Source: Halomonas sp. ALS9 (GTDB lineage: Bacteria > Pseudomonadota > Gammaproteobacteria > Pseudomonadales > Halomonadaceae). Taken from it: 64,000 bases of DNA. Position numbers and translations under genes: made by a program. Position 1 is the stretch's first letter. Each line of letters starts with the position of its first letter. The notes under the pieces were generated by a model that had not been told where the DNA came from, did no database searches, and saw nothing but the letters and a program-made list of their open reading frames with translations. Where the stretch lies: contig NZ_LXRG01000192.1 of the NCBI RefSeq assembly GCF_001651035.1, forward strand, positions 682,001 through 746,000, in the 5' to 3' direction. Of the stretch, positions 53,391 to 62,432 are shown piece after piece.

Positions 53391-54416
53391 ATGTTCAATA
53401 AAAAACACCTAGCGCTGCTAGCGTCCGCTGGCTCACTTAGCCTAGCGGGAATGGCGACTGCTCAAGCCGATACCTTGGAAGATACGATTGAGCGTGGCGC
53501 CGTTCAGTGTGGTGTGAGCGATGGTTTGCCGGGCTTCTCCGCACCCGATGACGACGGCAATTGGCAGGGCCTGGACGTTGATGTTTGCCGCGCAGTAGCG
53601 GCAGCGGTACTCGGCGATGCAGAAGCCGTTAACTACATTTCCCTTAACGCCGTTGAGCGCTTCACCGCCCTGCAGTCTGGCGAAGTTGATGTTCTGTCAC
53701 GCAACACAACCTGGACGACCACCCGCGACACTACCCTGGGTCTGAACTTCACCGGCGTTAACTTTTACGACGGCCAAGGCTTCATGGTCTCTCGCGATTT
53801 GGGCATTACCGGTGCCGATGAGCTCGACGGTGCCTCCATCTGTATTCAATCAGGTACCACTACAGAGCTGAACCTGGCTGACTACTTCCGTGCTAACGAC
53901 ATGGAATTCAACCCAATCGTATTTGATACCTCTGAGCAAACTGTGGGTGGTTATCAAGCTGGCCGCTGTGACGTGCTGACATCTGATACTTCTCAGCTAG
54001 CTGCACTGCGTATCCAGCTTGATGACCCTGAAGCGTCAATGATCCTGTCTGACGTTATTTCCAAAGAGCCGCTGGGCCCTGTGGTTCGTCAGGGTGACGA
54101 CACTTGGTTCAACATAGTGAAATGGTCGCTGTTTGCGATGATTAACGCAGAAGAGTACGGCGTGACCAGCGGAAACGCTGAAGAGATGCTCAGCTCTGAA
54201 AACCCCGATGTAGCTCGCTTGCTTGGTCAAGACGGCAACTATGGCGAGGGCATGGGTCTTGAAGCGGACTGGGCTTACAACATCATTAGCCAAGTCGGTA
54301 ACTACGCTGAAAGCTTCGAACGTAACGTGGGTATGGACTCTCCGCTGGAAATTGAGCGCGGTGTAAATGCCCTGTGGAACGACGGCGGCTTCCAGTACGC
54401 TCCCCCGATTCGCTAA
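53391..54416 (+). CDS. aapJ: General L-amino acid ABC transporter binding protein AapJ
   Basis: Periplasmic amino-acid-binding protein, 341 aa, with a signal peptide ending ATAQA. The mature start DTLEDTIERGAVQCGVSDGL and the GFSAPDDDGNWQGLDVDVCR segment are typical of AapJ/BztA. It is first in aapJQMP, behind a sigma-54 promoter. Aap systems take up many amino acids with broad specificity. Here the likely use is nitrogen supply. Confidence 0.96.
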   Translation: MFNKKHLALLASAGSLSLAGMATAQADTLEDTIERGAVQCGVSDGLPGFSAPDDDGNWQGLDVDVCRAVAAAVLGDAEAVNYISLNAVERFTALQSGEVDVLSRNTTWTTTRDTTLGLNFTGVNFYDGQGFMVSRDLGITGADELDGASICIQSGTTTELNLADYFRANDMEFNPIVFDTSEQTVGGYQAGRCDVLTSDTSQLAALRIQLDDPEASMILSDVISKEPLGPVVRQGDDTWFNIVKWSLFAMINAEEYGVTSGNAEEMLSSENPDVARLLGQDGNYGEGMGLEADWAYNIISQVGNYAESFERNVGMDSPLEIERGVNALWNDGGFQYAPPIR

Positions 54417-54432
54417 GCGTCTCGCTTGACCC

Positions 54433-54483
54433 TGGCCCGCCGCCCTCTTCACAGGTTTCTGTTAAAAGGGAATAGGCGGGCCA
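54433..54483 (+). promoter_or_regulatory. Intercistronic stem-loop after aapJ
   Basis: TGGCCCGCC (54433-54441) pairs with GGCGGGCCA (54475-54483), with an inner CCCTCTT/AAAAGGG-like pairing and no T-run. It probably protects the binding-protein message or reduces expression of the permease genes. Confidence 0.65.
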
Positions 54484-54518
54484 TCTGATTGACCTTCCGT
54501 ATCGCGGAGACGCCACCC

Positions 54519-55709
54519 ATGTCTGTAAGACCTAACGCTCGCCCCGCCGGCCAAAAGCCGCCGTTTTGGCGAGACCGCGCTAAGCGCGCACTTATTTTTC
54601 AGCTCATTTTAGTCGCGGTTGTTGCGGCTTTCCTGATCTATATTATCGGCAATACCCAAGCCAACCTGAATGCTCGCGGCATCACGACAGGCTTTGGCTT
54701 CCTGGGCAACACAGCCGGCTTTGGTATTGGTCAAACCTTAATCGAGTACTCATCCCAAAGCACCTACGGCCGCACCTTCATTATCGGCTTGCTCAACACG
54801 CTGTTAGTGGGCGGACTAGGCGTGTTAGCGGCCTCGATTATTGGTTTTATCGTCGGTATTGCGCGGCTATCGCCTAATTGGCTGATCTCTAAACTGGCCA
54901 ACGCGTATATCGAAACGTTTCGCAATATCCCGCTGCTGCTGCAAATTTTCTTCTGGTACTTCGCTGTGCTGCGGACGCTACCCAGCGCCAGGGAAAGTAT
55001 GGCGTTTGGCGAAGCCATTTTCCTGAACGTGCGTGGGCTGTACCTGCCCCAACCGCTGTTTGAGTCTGGATTTGGGCTGATCCCCGCTACCTTTGTGGTG
55101 GCAATCATTGCCAGCATTGCGTTGGTCATTTGGAACAAGCGCCGCCATGAAGCCACCGGGAAGCGCCTGCCGGTCTTCTGGATGTCGCTGGTGATTATTT
55201 TTGGCCTGCCATTGCTGGTATTGGTGGCCACCGGTGTCCCGGTCACCTGGGAGATGCCGGTACTGCGCGGCTTTAACTTCGGCGGTGGTATCACCATCAT
55301 CCCCGAATTTTTGGCCCTGTGGCTGGCGCTGTCTATCTATACCGCATCGTTTATTGCTGAGATTGTGCGCTCGGGCATCCAGGCCATTCCCCATGGCCAA
55401 ACGGAAGCCGCCCAGGCATTGAGCTTGCCGCGCAAGTTAGTGTTACGTTTGGTGGTCATCCCCCAGGCCATGCGCGTCATCATTCCGCCGCTCACTAGCC
55501 AATACCTCAATCTGATTAAAAACTCGTCACTGGCCACCGCCATCGGCTACCCCGACTTAGTCTCGGTTTTCGCCGGTACCACGCTCAACCAGACCGGTCA
55601 GGCCATCGAAGTAATTGCCATGACCATGGCGGTTTATCTGATCATCAGCTTGCTGGTGTCCATGTTCATGAACTGGTTCAACGCTCGCGTTGCGCTAGTT
55701 GAACGCTAG
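54519..55709 (+). CDS. aapQ: Amino acid ABC transporter permease AapQ
   Basis: First permease of the Aap importer, 396 aa from ATG 54519, preceded by GCGGAGA. It has the large N-terminal and internal loops typical of AapQ, the HisM-type helices IETFRNIPLLLQIFFWYFAV, and the EAA region IPHGQTEAAQALSLPRKLVL. It is separated from aapJ by a stem-loop and is 15 bp from aapM. Confidence 0.95.
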   Translation: MSVRPNARPAGQKPPFWRDRAKRALIFQLILVAVVAAFLIYIIGNTQANLNARGITTGFGFLGNTAGFGIGQTLIEYSSQSTYGRTFIIGLLNTLLVGGLGVLAASIIGFIVGIARLSPNWLISKLANAYIETFRNIPLLLQIFFWYFAVLRTLPSARESMAFGEAIFLNVRGLYLPQPLFESGFGLIPATFVVAIIASIALVIWNKRRHEATGKRLPVFWMSLVIIFGLPLLVLVATGVPVTWEMPVLRGFNFGGGITIIPEFLALWLALSIYTASFIAEIVRSGIQAIPHGQTEAAQALSLPRKLVLRLVVIPQAMRVIIPPLTSQYLNLIKNSSLATAIGYPDLVSVFAGTTLNQTGQAIEVIAMTMAVYLIISLLVSMFMNWFNARVALVER

Positions 55710-55724
55710 GCCGGAGGCGACCCC

Positions 55725-56825
55725 ATGATTCACAATAAAGAAACCATACCTCAGCGCCCGGCTCCTAAAGGAACCATTGGCCCGATTGCCTGGCTACGCG
55801 GCAATCTGTTCAACGGCCCTATCAACAGCATCTTTACGCTGTTGGGCCTGTATGTACTGTACCTGCTGGTGGTACCAACGGTTCAGTGGGCGTTTATTGA
55901 TGCCGACTGGGTGGGCGATAGCCGTGAAGACTGCTCACGAGTAGGCGCCTGCTGGGTATTCGTCAATGCGCGCTTTTCTCAGTTTATGTACGGCCTTTAT
56001 CCGAGCAGCGAATATTGGCGCGCCAACATCGTGTTTGCCATGTTTGCCGGCATTATTGCCTGGATGGTCATCCCGCGCCTGCCGTTCAAGCGTTGGATGG
56101 CACTCTTTGCGCTGCTGATCTTCCCGGTAATCGCCTACGTACTGCTGCACGGCGGCTACTTCGACCTACCACGTGTTTCCACCCACCGCTGGGGCGGTTT
56201 GATGCTGACCCTGCTACTGGCCAGCGTGGGGATGATTGGTGCGCTTCCTATTGGCATCGTGCTCGCCCTTGGGCGACGCTCGAACATGCCCATCGTCAAA
56301 ACCTTCTGCGTGATTTTTATCGAGTTTTGGCGCGGTGTGCCGCTCATCACTATTCTGTTTATGGCCTCGGTAATGCTACCGCTGTTCCTGCCTTCAGAAC
56401 TCAGCGTTGATCGCCTGGTACGTGCATTGATCGGCCTGACGCTATTCCAAAGCGCCTATATGGCCGAGGTCATTCGTGGTGGTTTGCAGGCGATTCCTAA
56501 AGGGCAGGATGAGGCCGCCGCAGCGCTAGGGATGACGTATTGGAAGCGCATGGGGCTGATCGTGATGCCGCAAGCGCTAAAAATGATGATTCCGGGTATC
56601 GTTAATACGTTTATCTCGCTGTTTAAAGACACCACCCTGGTGATGATCATCGGGCTGTTTGACCTGTTGGGCATTGTGCAAGCGGCGCTTTCCGACTCGC
56701 GCTGGCTGGGCTTCTCTATCGAGGGGTATGTATTCGCCGCGTTCGTGTTCTGGATCTTCTGTTTCAGCATGTCGCGCTACAGCCAGTATTTAGAGCGCAA
56801 GCTAAACACCGGCCATAAGCACTAG
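55725..56825 (+). CDS. aapM: Amino acid ABC transporter permease AapM
   Basis: Second permease of the Aap importer, 366 aa. It has an N-terminal extension with helices and the loop RVGACWVFVNARFSQFMYGL characteristic of AapM. The permease core contains FIEFWRGVPLITILFMASVM and the EAA loop IPKGQDEAAAALGMTYWKRM. It pairs with AapQ. Confidence 0.95.
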   Translation: MIHNKETIPQRPAPKGTIGPIAWLRGNLFNGPINSIFTLLGLYVLYLLVVPTVQWAFIDADWVGDSREDCSRVGACWVFVNARFSQFMYGLYPSSEYWRANIVFAMFAGIIAWMVIPRLPFKRWMALFALLIFPVIAYVLLHGGYFDLPRVSTHRWGGLMLTLLLASVGMIGALPIGIVLALGRRSNMPIVKTFCVIFIEFWRGVPLITILFMASVMLPLFLPSELSVDRLVRALIGLTLFQSAYMAEVIRGGLQAIPKGQDEAAAALGMTYWKRMGLIVMPQALKMMIPGIVNTFISLFKDTTLVMIIGLFDLLGIVQAALSDSRWLGFSIEGYVFAAFVFWIFCFSMSRYSQYLERKLNTGHKH

Positions 56826-56897
56826 CTCAGGTACTAGTTCAATCGCTAGTTCAAGAGCGAGCGCCGCATCTCATTACGTTTTAAGTAGGATTTCAAC

Positions 56898-57689
56898 ATG
56901 ACACAAGCAGCCACAAACACCTCTGAAACCAGTACGTCTGACACCAGTACTTCTGACCTAATGGTCGAGATGCGCAACGTTAACAAGTGGTACGGCGATT
57001 TTCACGTACTGCGGGATATCTACCTTGAGGTGAAGCGCGGCGAGCGTATCGTGGTGTGCGGCCCTTCGGGGTCGGGTAAATCAACGCTGATTCGCTGCAT
57101 TAACCACCTTGAAGAGCATCAAAAAGGTGAAATCGTGGTGGGCGGTGTACCGCTGACCCAAGACGTTAAGCGTATTGAGCAGATTCGCCGTAGTGTCGGC
57201 ATGGTGTTTCAGCACTTTAATCTGTTCCCGCACTTATCAGTGCTGGAAAACTGCTGTATCGCGCCAATGTGGGTACAAAAGAAACCCCGCAAAGAGGCCG
57301 AAGCGCTGGCGATGGAATATCTGGAGCGGGTACGCATTGCCGAACAGGCGACTAAATACCCAGGGCAGCTTTCGGGTGGCCAGCAGCAGCGGGTGGCGAT
57401 TGCCCGCTCGCTGTGCATGCACCCTGACGTGATGCTGTTTGACGAGCCCACCTCAGCACTCGACCCCGAGATGATCAAAGAAGTGCTCGACGTTATGGTG
57501 GAGCTGGCGGAAGAGGGCATGACCATGATCTGCGTGACCCACGAAATGGGCTTCGCCAAACAAGTGGCTGACCGGGTCATCTTTATGGATCAGGGTCAAA
57601 TTATTGAAGAAAACGCACCTGAACCCTTCTTCAACAACCCACAATCCGAGCGTACTCAGCTGTTCCTAAGTCAGATCCTGGGGCATTAA
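56898..57689 (+). CDS. aapP: Amino acid ABC transporter ATPase AapP
   Basis: ATPase of the Aap importer, 263 aa. An N-terminal stretch rich in Thr/Ser ([14 protein letters not shown], a small repeat) precedes the ABC core. Walker A is [12 protein letters not shown], the signature [15 protein letters not shown], and Walker [16 protein letters not shown]. It is last in the operon and followed by a hairpin. Confidence 0.96.
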   Translation: MTQAATNTSETSTSDTSTSDLMVEMRNVNKWYGDFHVLRDIYLEVKRGERIVVCGPSGSGKSTLIRCINHLEEHQKGEIVVGGVPLTQDVKRIEQIRRSVGMVFQHFNLFPHLSVLENCCIAPMWVQKKPRKEAEALAMEYLERVRIAEQATKYPGQLSGGQQQRVAIARSLCMHPDVMLFDEPTSALDPEMIKEVLDVMVELAEEGMTMICVTHEMGFAKQVADRVIFMDQGQIIEENAPEPFFNNPQSERTQLFLSQILGH

Positions 57690-57729
57690 TACACAGCCCT
57701 AGCAACAAAGTAGCTGTGGATAAGTACCT

Positions 57730-57759
57730 CATCATGGGCCTCACTGGAGGCCCATGATG
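57730..57759 (+). terminator. Hairpin after aapP
   Basis: A perfect 13-bp stem (CATCATGGGCCTC with GAGGCCCATGATG, loop ACTG) lies about 40 bp after the aapP stop. No strong T-run follows, so termination may be Rho-assisted or the hairpin may only protect the 3' end. Confidence 0.65.
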
Positions 57760-57783
57760 TTGAGCAGTCGTTTAAAATAGCCG

Positions 57784-57848
57784 CTATTACAAACGGCTAT
57801 TACAACTAGCTATTAAAAACAGTTATTAAAAACAGGTATTAAAAACAG
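57784..57848. repeat. 13-bp tandem repeat, five units
   Basis: CTATTACAAACGG, CTATTACAACTAG, CTATTAAAAACAG, TTATTAAAAACAG and GTATTAAAAACAG follow without gaps, ending about 20 bp before the RidA-family start codon. The spacer is AT-rich and may form the promoter or leader of that gene. Confidence 0.85.
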
Positions 57849-57866
57849 TCAAAAAAGGATAAACAC

Positions 57867-58259
57867 ATGATTGAAAAGCTGTTTATTGACCGCGCGCCCC
57901 AGCCCATCGCCCCCTTTTCCCACGCCTGTCGGGTAGGCGACTTGGTGTTTATCACTGGGCAAATGCCGACGGTGCCCGAAACTAACGAGATGCTTTTGGG
58001 CACCTTCACCGAACAGACCCATCGGGTGATGCAGAACCTGGCGATTGTGTTGGAAGAAGTCGGCAGCGCCTTCGAATATGTGGTGCAGTCCCGGGTATTT
58101 ATCACCAATATGGGCCACTTTGAAGAGGTGAATAAGGTCTACGCCAGCTACTTCCAGCAGCCGTTACCCACTCGCACCTGCATTGGGGTTACTGGTTTAG
58201 CGGGCGGTGCAGATGTAGAAGTCGATATGATTGCTTGGATTCCACCGTCTCAGCAGTAA
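57867..58259 (+). CDS. RidA/YjgF family protein
   Basis: Small trimeric Rid-superfamily protein, 130 aa. RidA hydrolyses reactive enamine/imine intermediates to keto acids and ammonia. Visible landmarks are VGDLVFITGQMPTVPE, VVQSRVFITNMGHF and the active-site arginine in LPTRTCIGVTGLAGGADVEV. It differs from E. coli RidA (LPARS), so it may be another Rid subgroup. It follows the amino-acid importer, which fits amino-acid catabolism. Confidence 0.92.
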   Translation: MIEKLFIDRAPQPIAPFSHACRVGDLVFITGQMPTVPETNEMLLGTFTEQTHRVMQNLAIVLEEVGSAFEYVVQSRVFITNMGHFEEVNKVYASYFQQPLPTRTCIGVTGLAGGADVEVDMIAWIPPSQQ

Positions 58260-58297
58260 ACCTTGTAGCAGTAAGCAACCCTTGTCAGGCGTCTTTT

Positions 58298-59761
58298 TCA
58301 CGGCTGCCAGTACGCTACGACGCGATTGCGTCCCGCTTCTTTAGCGGCATAGAGGGCTTGGTCAGCCTGGCCGACGGCCACTGCCTGACTCTGGTCTAAA
58401 TCACTGGAGAGCGCCAAGGGCGCAATGCCAACACTGACAGTGAGCGTCACCATGGTGGGTGTTTGTGCATCCCCCGCCGTCAGATAAAACGGCTGTTGGG
58501 CTATGCGTTCGCGAATACGCTCACCCAGTTCCACCACCTGCTGGTGGGATAACTCACCCGCCGTAACGGCAAACTCTTCACCGCCAAGCCTCGCCAAGCA
58601 ATCCTCTGGGCGCAGGAGTTCATGTACACGCTTTGCCATCTCCACCAGCAGGGAATCCCCCGCGGGGTGGCCATAGCGATCATTGATATGCTTGAAGTAA
58701 TCAATATCAATCATCAGTAAATAATAATCTGCAGCTGAATCAAATTCTTGGAGCTGCGCTAAGTGATTAGCCAGCCCACGTCGATTACGCGTGCCGGTCA
58801 AGGCGTCAAACTCTGCCGCCACCCAGGCCTGCTCTTCGATTTTTTTGCGTTGGCTAATGTCGATGACCAAGCCGCCGATCCGCGCCAAATACCCATCAGC
58901 GGTGTAGTAACTCTCCATCACCAGTTCATGCCAGCGCCAATGACCCGACGCTACCCTAAGCTGCACATCAATACGGCATTGGGTTTGCAGGCGCTGCTGA
59001 CATTCGCGTATCAACCCAAATACGCGTAGCCGGTCTGCGGGCATGGCATGAGCCAGCAAGCGACGCAGCGGGAGCCTAGCGTAATCGCCAGGATACCCCA
59101 GCGACAGCAGCAACGCCGAAGAGCACCAGGTAGCACCGCTGCGCGTGTTGATCTCCCAGGTACCACAGGCGGCGACCTGCTGCAGCAGATCAACCTGACG
59201 CTGCCTGCGGGTAAGCTGCTGACGATAAATAGCCGAGGCGATCAGCTCAGCGCCAATCACCAGCGCCTGTAACCCCGCTCCCTCCCAGTCAACTTCGCGT
59301 TCACAGTCGTCAAAACCCAGCGTGCCCCACCACTGGCCATCCACCATAATGGGCACGGTGACCATCGACTGTATCGACTGGCTTTCTAAATTATCGCGCA
59401 GCGTACCAGGGGCCACCCGCGAGGTAATACAGGTGTGGGGGTCACCTCGCTCGCGACGATTGACCATTTCTTCATACTCGTCATCATCAATCAGCGTGGT
59501 AAAAAAGCGAAAGCGCTTTTGCGTCCGCTCACGATAGTGCGACGCAGATGCCCACTCAAAAACAAAATCCTGCAGGACACCATTTGGGTTGCGCTCTATG
59601 GTTTGAAATATCCACACCCGATTAACACCCGACGCCTCCCCTAGCGCTGCCAGCAGTTGATCGACGCCATCGCTCCAAAAATGCTCATCTATCAAGGCAC
59701 TGCTGCCGATAGAGAGGGCTTTTAGTAGGCTCGACGCATCCGGCGAGAAAGGAGCAGGCAT
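58298..59761 (-). CDS. GAF-PAS-GGDEF diguanylate cyclase
   Basis: Predicted cytosolic cyclic di-GMP synthase of 487 aa without membrane helices. A GAF-like N-terminal domain (about 20-175, IQSMVTVPIMVDGQWWGTLG) is followed by a PAS domain (about 190-310, CGTWEINTRSGATWCSSALL) and a C-terminal GGDEF domain (about 325-487) with LARLGGEEFAVTAGEL, so the catalytic site looks active. The RxxD inhibitory motif is not obvious. The signal is unknown. It is a single gene converging on ridA. Confidence 0.92.
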   Translation of the reverse strand: MPAPFSPDASSLLKALSIGSSALIDEHFWSDGVDQLLAALGEASGVNRVWIFQTIERNPNGVLQDFVFEWASASHYRERTQKRFRFFTTLIDDDEYEEMVNRRERGDPHTCITSRVAPGTLRDNLESQSIQSMVTVPIMVDGQWWGTLGFDDCEREVDWEGAGLQALVIGAELIASAIYRQQLTRRQRQVDLLQQVAACGTWEINTRSGATWCSSALLLSLGYPGDYARLPLRRLLAHAMPADRLRVFGLIRECQQRLQTQCRIDVQLRVASGHWRWHELVMESYYTADGYLARIGGLVIDISQRKKIEEQAWVAAEFDALTGTRNRRGLANHLAQLQEFDSAADYYLLMIDIDYFKHINDRYGHPAGDSLLVEMAKRVHELLRPEDCLARLGGEEFAVTAGELSHQQVVELGERIRERIAQQPFYLTAGDAQTPTMVTLTVSVGIAPLALSSDLDQSQAVAVGQADQALYAAKEAGRNRVVAYWQP

Positions 59762-59814
59762 AGTAGTGTCTCGTTACTTTTTCTTTGAGGCTACCACACA
59801 GCCTCCTTGAGGGA

Positions 59815-60414
59815 TTACACGCTACGCCCATAAAGCGTGATGCTCGCGGGCGCTAACGGCGTTTGCTCACGGTGGGTCGTCAGCGCCTTCCCCGCCAGCG
59901 AGGTGAGCAGAATCTGCAGCGGGTCGCCGTGGCTGACCAGCACAATAGTTTCACCGCTGGCCTTTTGCTCCCACTCAGCGATTACCGCCTGCATGCGGCC
60001 CGCCACCGAACTCACCGCCTCTACCCCATGGTGCTGGTGATCGGCATCTTCAGCGTCTAACGCCCATATGCTGGCGTAGCGATCGTCACTCTGCCCTTCA
60101 AACTCGCCAAAATGGCGCTCTCGCAAACGCGTTTCCACGCTTGGGGTGAGTCCAAACGCAGTGGCAATGTGGGCAGCCGTTTGCGTCGTGCGCAGAAAAT
60201 CCGAGTGCACGACAAGCGTGGGTGTCGGCCACTGCCAGTCGGCAACCCTCTGGGCAAGCTGTTGCTCGCCCAACTCGGAAAGACCGAAGTCCGCCAGACC
60301 GCGCTCCGGCGAGCTGACAATTACGCCCTGCTGATTGGCTTGGCTATGGCCGTGGCGGATTAGTAAATAGCGGTTGCGCCAATGGTCGTAAGGCGCCTGT
60401 AAAGTATTTGACAT
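59815..60414 (-). CDS. Histidine phosphatase family protein
   Basis: Phosphoglycerate-mutase-like phosphatase of about 199 aa from ATG 60414. The catalytic histidine is in YLLIRHGHSQANQQGV, the second in ETIVLVSHGDPLQILL, and the acid/arginine region is ETRLRERHFGEFEGQSD. The frame is open 21 codons further, but that extension has no family likeness. The substrate is unknown (small phosphoesters are typical). It is divergent from the phosphonate-importer genes. Confidence 0.9.
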   Translation of the reverse strand: MSNTLQAPYDHWRNRYLLIRHGHSQANQQGVIVSSPERGLADFGLSELGEQQLAQRVADWQWPTPTLVVHSDFLRTTQTAAHIATAFGLTPSVETRLRERHFGEFEGQSDDRYASIWALDAEDADHQHHGVEAVSSVAGRMQAVIAEWEQKASGETIVLVSHGDPLQILLTSLAGKALTTHREQTPLAPASITLYGRSV

Positions 60415-60437
60415 AAGTTCGTCACAAACCCTAGATT
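60408..60437 (+). promoter_or_regulatory. Possible promoter of phnDCEE
   Basis: TTGACA (60408-60413), 18 bp, TAGATT (60432-60437) is a weak-to-fair sigma-70 promoter with a start about 145 bases before phnD. A clear PhoB box (paired CTGTCAT) is not visible in the gap, so phosphate control is unproven. Confidence 0.35.
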
Positions 60438-60587
60438 GAAAGTGTCTGCTTTCGAAAATAATCATCCTTCGCGCCAAATGTCCACTTATGAAACATTTCT
60501 CGCTTTAACGAGTGGCAAAACGCAGCAAAGGAAACACAGTTTGATGCATAGCAAGAACACAACAATAACGCACAAATGAGGCTTACC

Positions 60588-61580
60588 ATGACAACTTCGC
60601 TCTTCCGCAAGCGCCCGCTTGCGATGCTTACCGCTATATCTCTGCTACCACTTACCCTGCTCTCTACCCACGCCCAAGCTGAATGTGAGCGCGGCGTTTT
60701 AGATGCTATATATTGCGATGAGAATGGCGATATCGTCGCTGATCGCCCCGCCGATGAGTCTGAATGGGCCAATCCTGATACGCTGATTTTTGCTTACACC
60801 CCCGTAGAGGATCCGGCCATCTATTCAGATATTTGGCAGCCCTTTATTGACCACCTATCAGACGTCACTGAGCGGGATGTGCGCTTCTTTGCGGTGCAGT
60901 CCAATGCTGCCCAAGTAGAAGCGATGCGCAGCGGGCGGCTGCATATCGCCGGTTTCTCCACCGGCCCCACGCCGTTTGCGGTAAACCTGGCCGGTGCGGT
61001 GCCGTTTGCGTTAATGGGCTCTGATGACGGTCAGTTTGGCTACACCCTGCAGCTGTTTACCCACGTTGACTCTGATATTCATGAGGTTGAGGATCTCAAA
61101 GGCAAGCGCGTTGCCCACACCTCACCCACCTCTAACTCGGGCAACTTAGCGCCCCGCGCACTGCTACCTGAACTTGGCATCACCCCCGACGAAGATTACG
61201 AAGTGGTCTACTCAGGTAGCCACGACCAATCCATGCTGGGCGTAGTGGCCAAGGATTACGATGCGGCTCCGGTCGCTTCCGAAGTGGTAGAGCGGATGGC
61301 CGCACGCGGTCTTTACGATGAAGAAGACGTGCGTCTGATCTACGAATCCGACCGTTTTCCCACTACTTCGTACAACTACGCGCACAATCTGCACCCAGAC
61401 CTAGTCGAAAAAATTGAAGAAGCTTTCTTCAGCTTTGATTTTATTGGCACCGAGCTGGGTGAAGAGTTTGAGGGCGTCGAGAAATTTATTCCGATCAATT
61501 ACAAAGATAATTGGCAGGTGATTCGCACCATCCAAGCCGCTAATAACGTGAGCTATACGCCAGAAAACCTGGAAGAGTAA
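60588..61580 (+). CDS. phnD: Phosphonate/phosphite-type ABC binding protein PhnD
   Basis: Periplasmic binding protein of about 330 aa. The ATG at 60588 was chosen because an AGG lies 6-8 bases upstream; an ATG at 60576 is in frame. The signal peptide ends near HAQA. The PhnD-family anion-site motif HTSPTSNSGNLAPRALLP and YSGSHDQSMLGVVAKDYDAA are present. PhnD relatives bind phosphonates, phosphite or hypophosphite; which one cannot be told here. It is first of phnD-phnC-phnE-phnE. Confidence 0.92.
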   Translation: MTTSLFRKRPLAMLTAISLLPLTLLSTHAQAECERGVLDAIYCDENGDIVADRPADESEWANPDTLIFAYTPVEDPAIYSDIWQPFIDHLSDVTERDVRFFAVQSNAAQVEAMRSGRLHIAGFSTGPTPFAVNLAGAVPFALMGSDDGQFGYTLQLFTHVDSDIHEVEDLKGKRVAHTSPTSNSGNLAPRALLPELGITPDEDYEVVYSGSHDQSMLGVVAKDYDAAPVASEVVERMAARGLYDEEDVRLIYESDRFPTTSYNYAHNLHPDLVEKIEEAFFSFDFIGTELGEEFEGVEKFIPINYKDNWQVIRTIQAANNVSYTPENLEE

Positions 61581-61637
61581 AACCTAACGCATCGCCACCG
61601 GCGGTGCGGTTATTTTCTCGACGATGGAAGCGGACAC

Positions 61638-62432
61638 ATGCTGGAAATTACCAATCTGGTCAAACGCTATGGCCACGATGAAGCCGTGCTGAAAGGGCTT
61701 GACCTCAAGGTAGAGGGAAACAGCGTTGTTTCTATCGTAGGCGCGTCAGGCGCCGGCAAAAGCACTATGCTGAGGTGTATTAACCGTTTGGTAGAGCCCA
61801 CATCCGGCTCTATCAAACTCAACGGCAATGAGTTGGTGAACCTTAAAGGCGCTGGATTGCGCCGCGCACGCCGCAAAATTGGCATGGTTTTCCAGGGCTT
61901 TAACCTGCTGGATCGCTTAACCGTGATGGAGAACGTGCTAGCCGGGCGGTTGGGTTACGTCAATCTCTACCAAGCGATTTCACGTCGCTACCCCCAAGCA
62001 GATATTGAGCGTGCCTTTGTACTGATGGAGCGCGTGGGCATCGCGCATTACGCTAACAAGCGTGCTGATGAGCTTTCCGGCGGCGAGCGCCAGCGAGTAG
62101 GCGTCGTTCGCGCGCTAATGCAGGAACCTGAAGTGCTGCTCGCCGATGAGCCCACCGCCTCGCTAGACCCGCGCACTTCTGAGCAGATTATGGTGCTGCT
62201 GCAAAGCTTGGCCAGCGAGCTGTCGCTGCCGGTGTTGATCAATATCCATAACGTTGCTCAGGCCAAAACCTATACCGAGCGCATTGTGGGCCTACGCCAC
62301 GGCAAGATGATCTTTGATGGTGCGCCTGCCGACTTCAACAAAGACGCACTGGATGCCATCTACGGGGGGATTGACGCACCGGACGATGCAATTACGGATA
62401 CGCCAGAGGAGCACACCCATGACTCCGCCTGA
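61638..62432 (+). CDS. phnC: Phosphonate/phosphite-type ABC ATPase PhnC
   Basis: ATPase of the PhnCDE importer, 264 aa. Walker A is GASGAGKSTMLR, followed by the family-typical CINRLVEPTSGSI and MVFQGFNLLDRLTVMENVLA. The signature is LSGGERQRVGVVRAL and Walker B is LLADEPTASLDPRTSEQIM. It overlaps the first permease gene by 14 bp. Confidence 0.95.
   Translation: MLEITNLVKRYGHDEAVLKGLDLKVEGNSVVSIVGASGAGKSTMLRCINRLVEPTSGSIKLNGNELVNLKGAGLRRARRKIGMVFQGFNLLDRLTVMENVLAGRLGYVNLYQAISRRYPQADIERAFVLMERVGIAHYANKRADELSGGERQRVGVVRALMQEPEVLLADEPTASLDPRTSEQIMVLLQSLASELSLPVLINIHNVAQAKTYTERIVGLRHGKMIFDGAPADFNKDALDAIYGGIDAPDDAITDTPEEHTHDSA

Noticed and set aside
54764..55300. Frame of about 180 codons antisense to aapQ
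   Set aside because: Complement of a hydrophobic permease gene in a GC-rich genome often stays open; no family likeness.
33118..57848. Short tandem repeats as possible CRISPR arrays
   Set aside because: Units are 13-15 bp and contiguous without unique spacers; no cas gene lies in the window.
60404..60428. PhoB-box-like TGACATAAGTTCGTCACA near phnD
   Set aside because: Only loosely like CTGTCAT repeats, and it overlaps the start of the divergent phosphatase gene.
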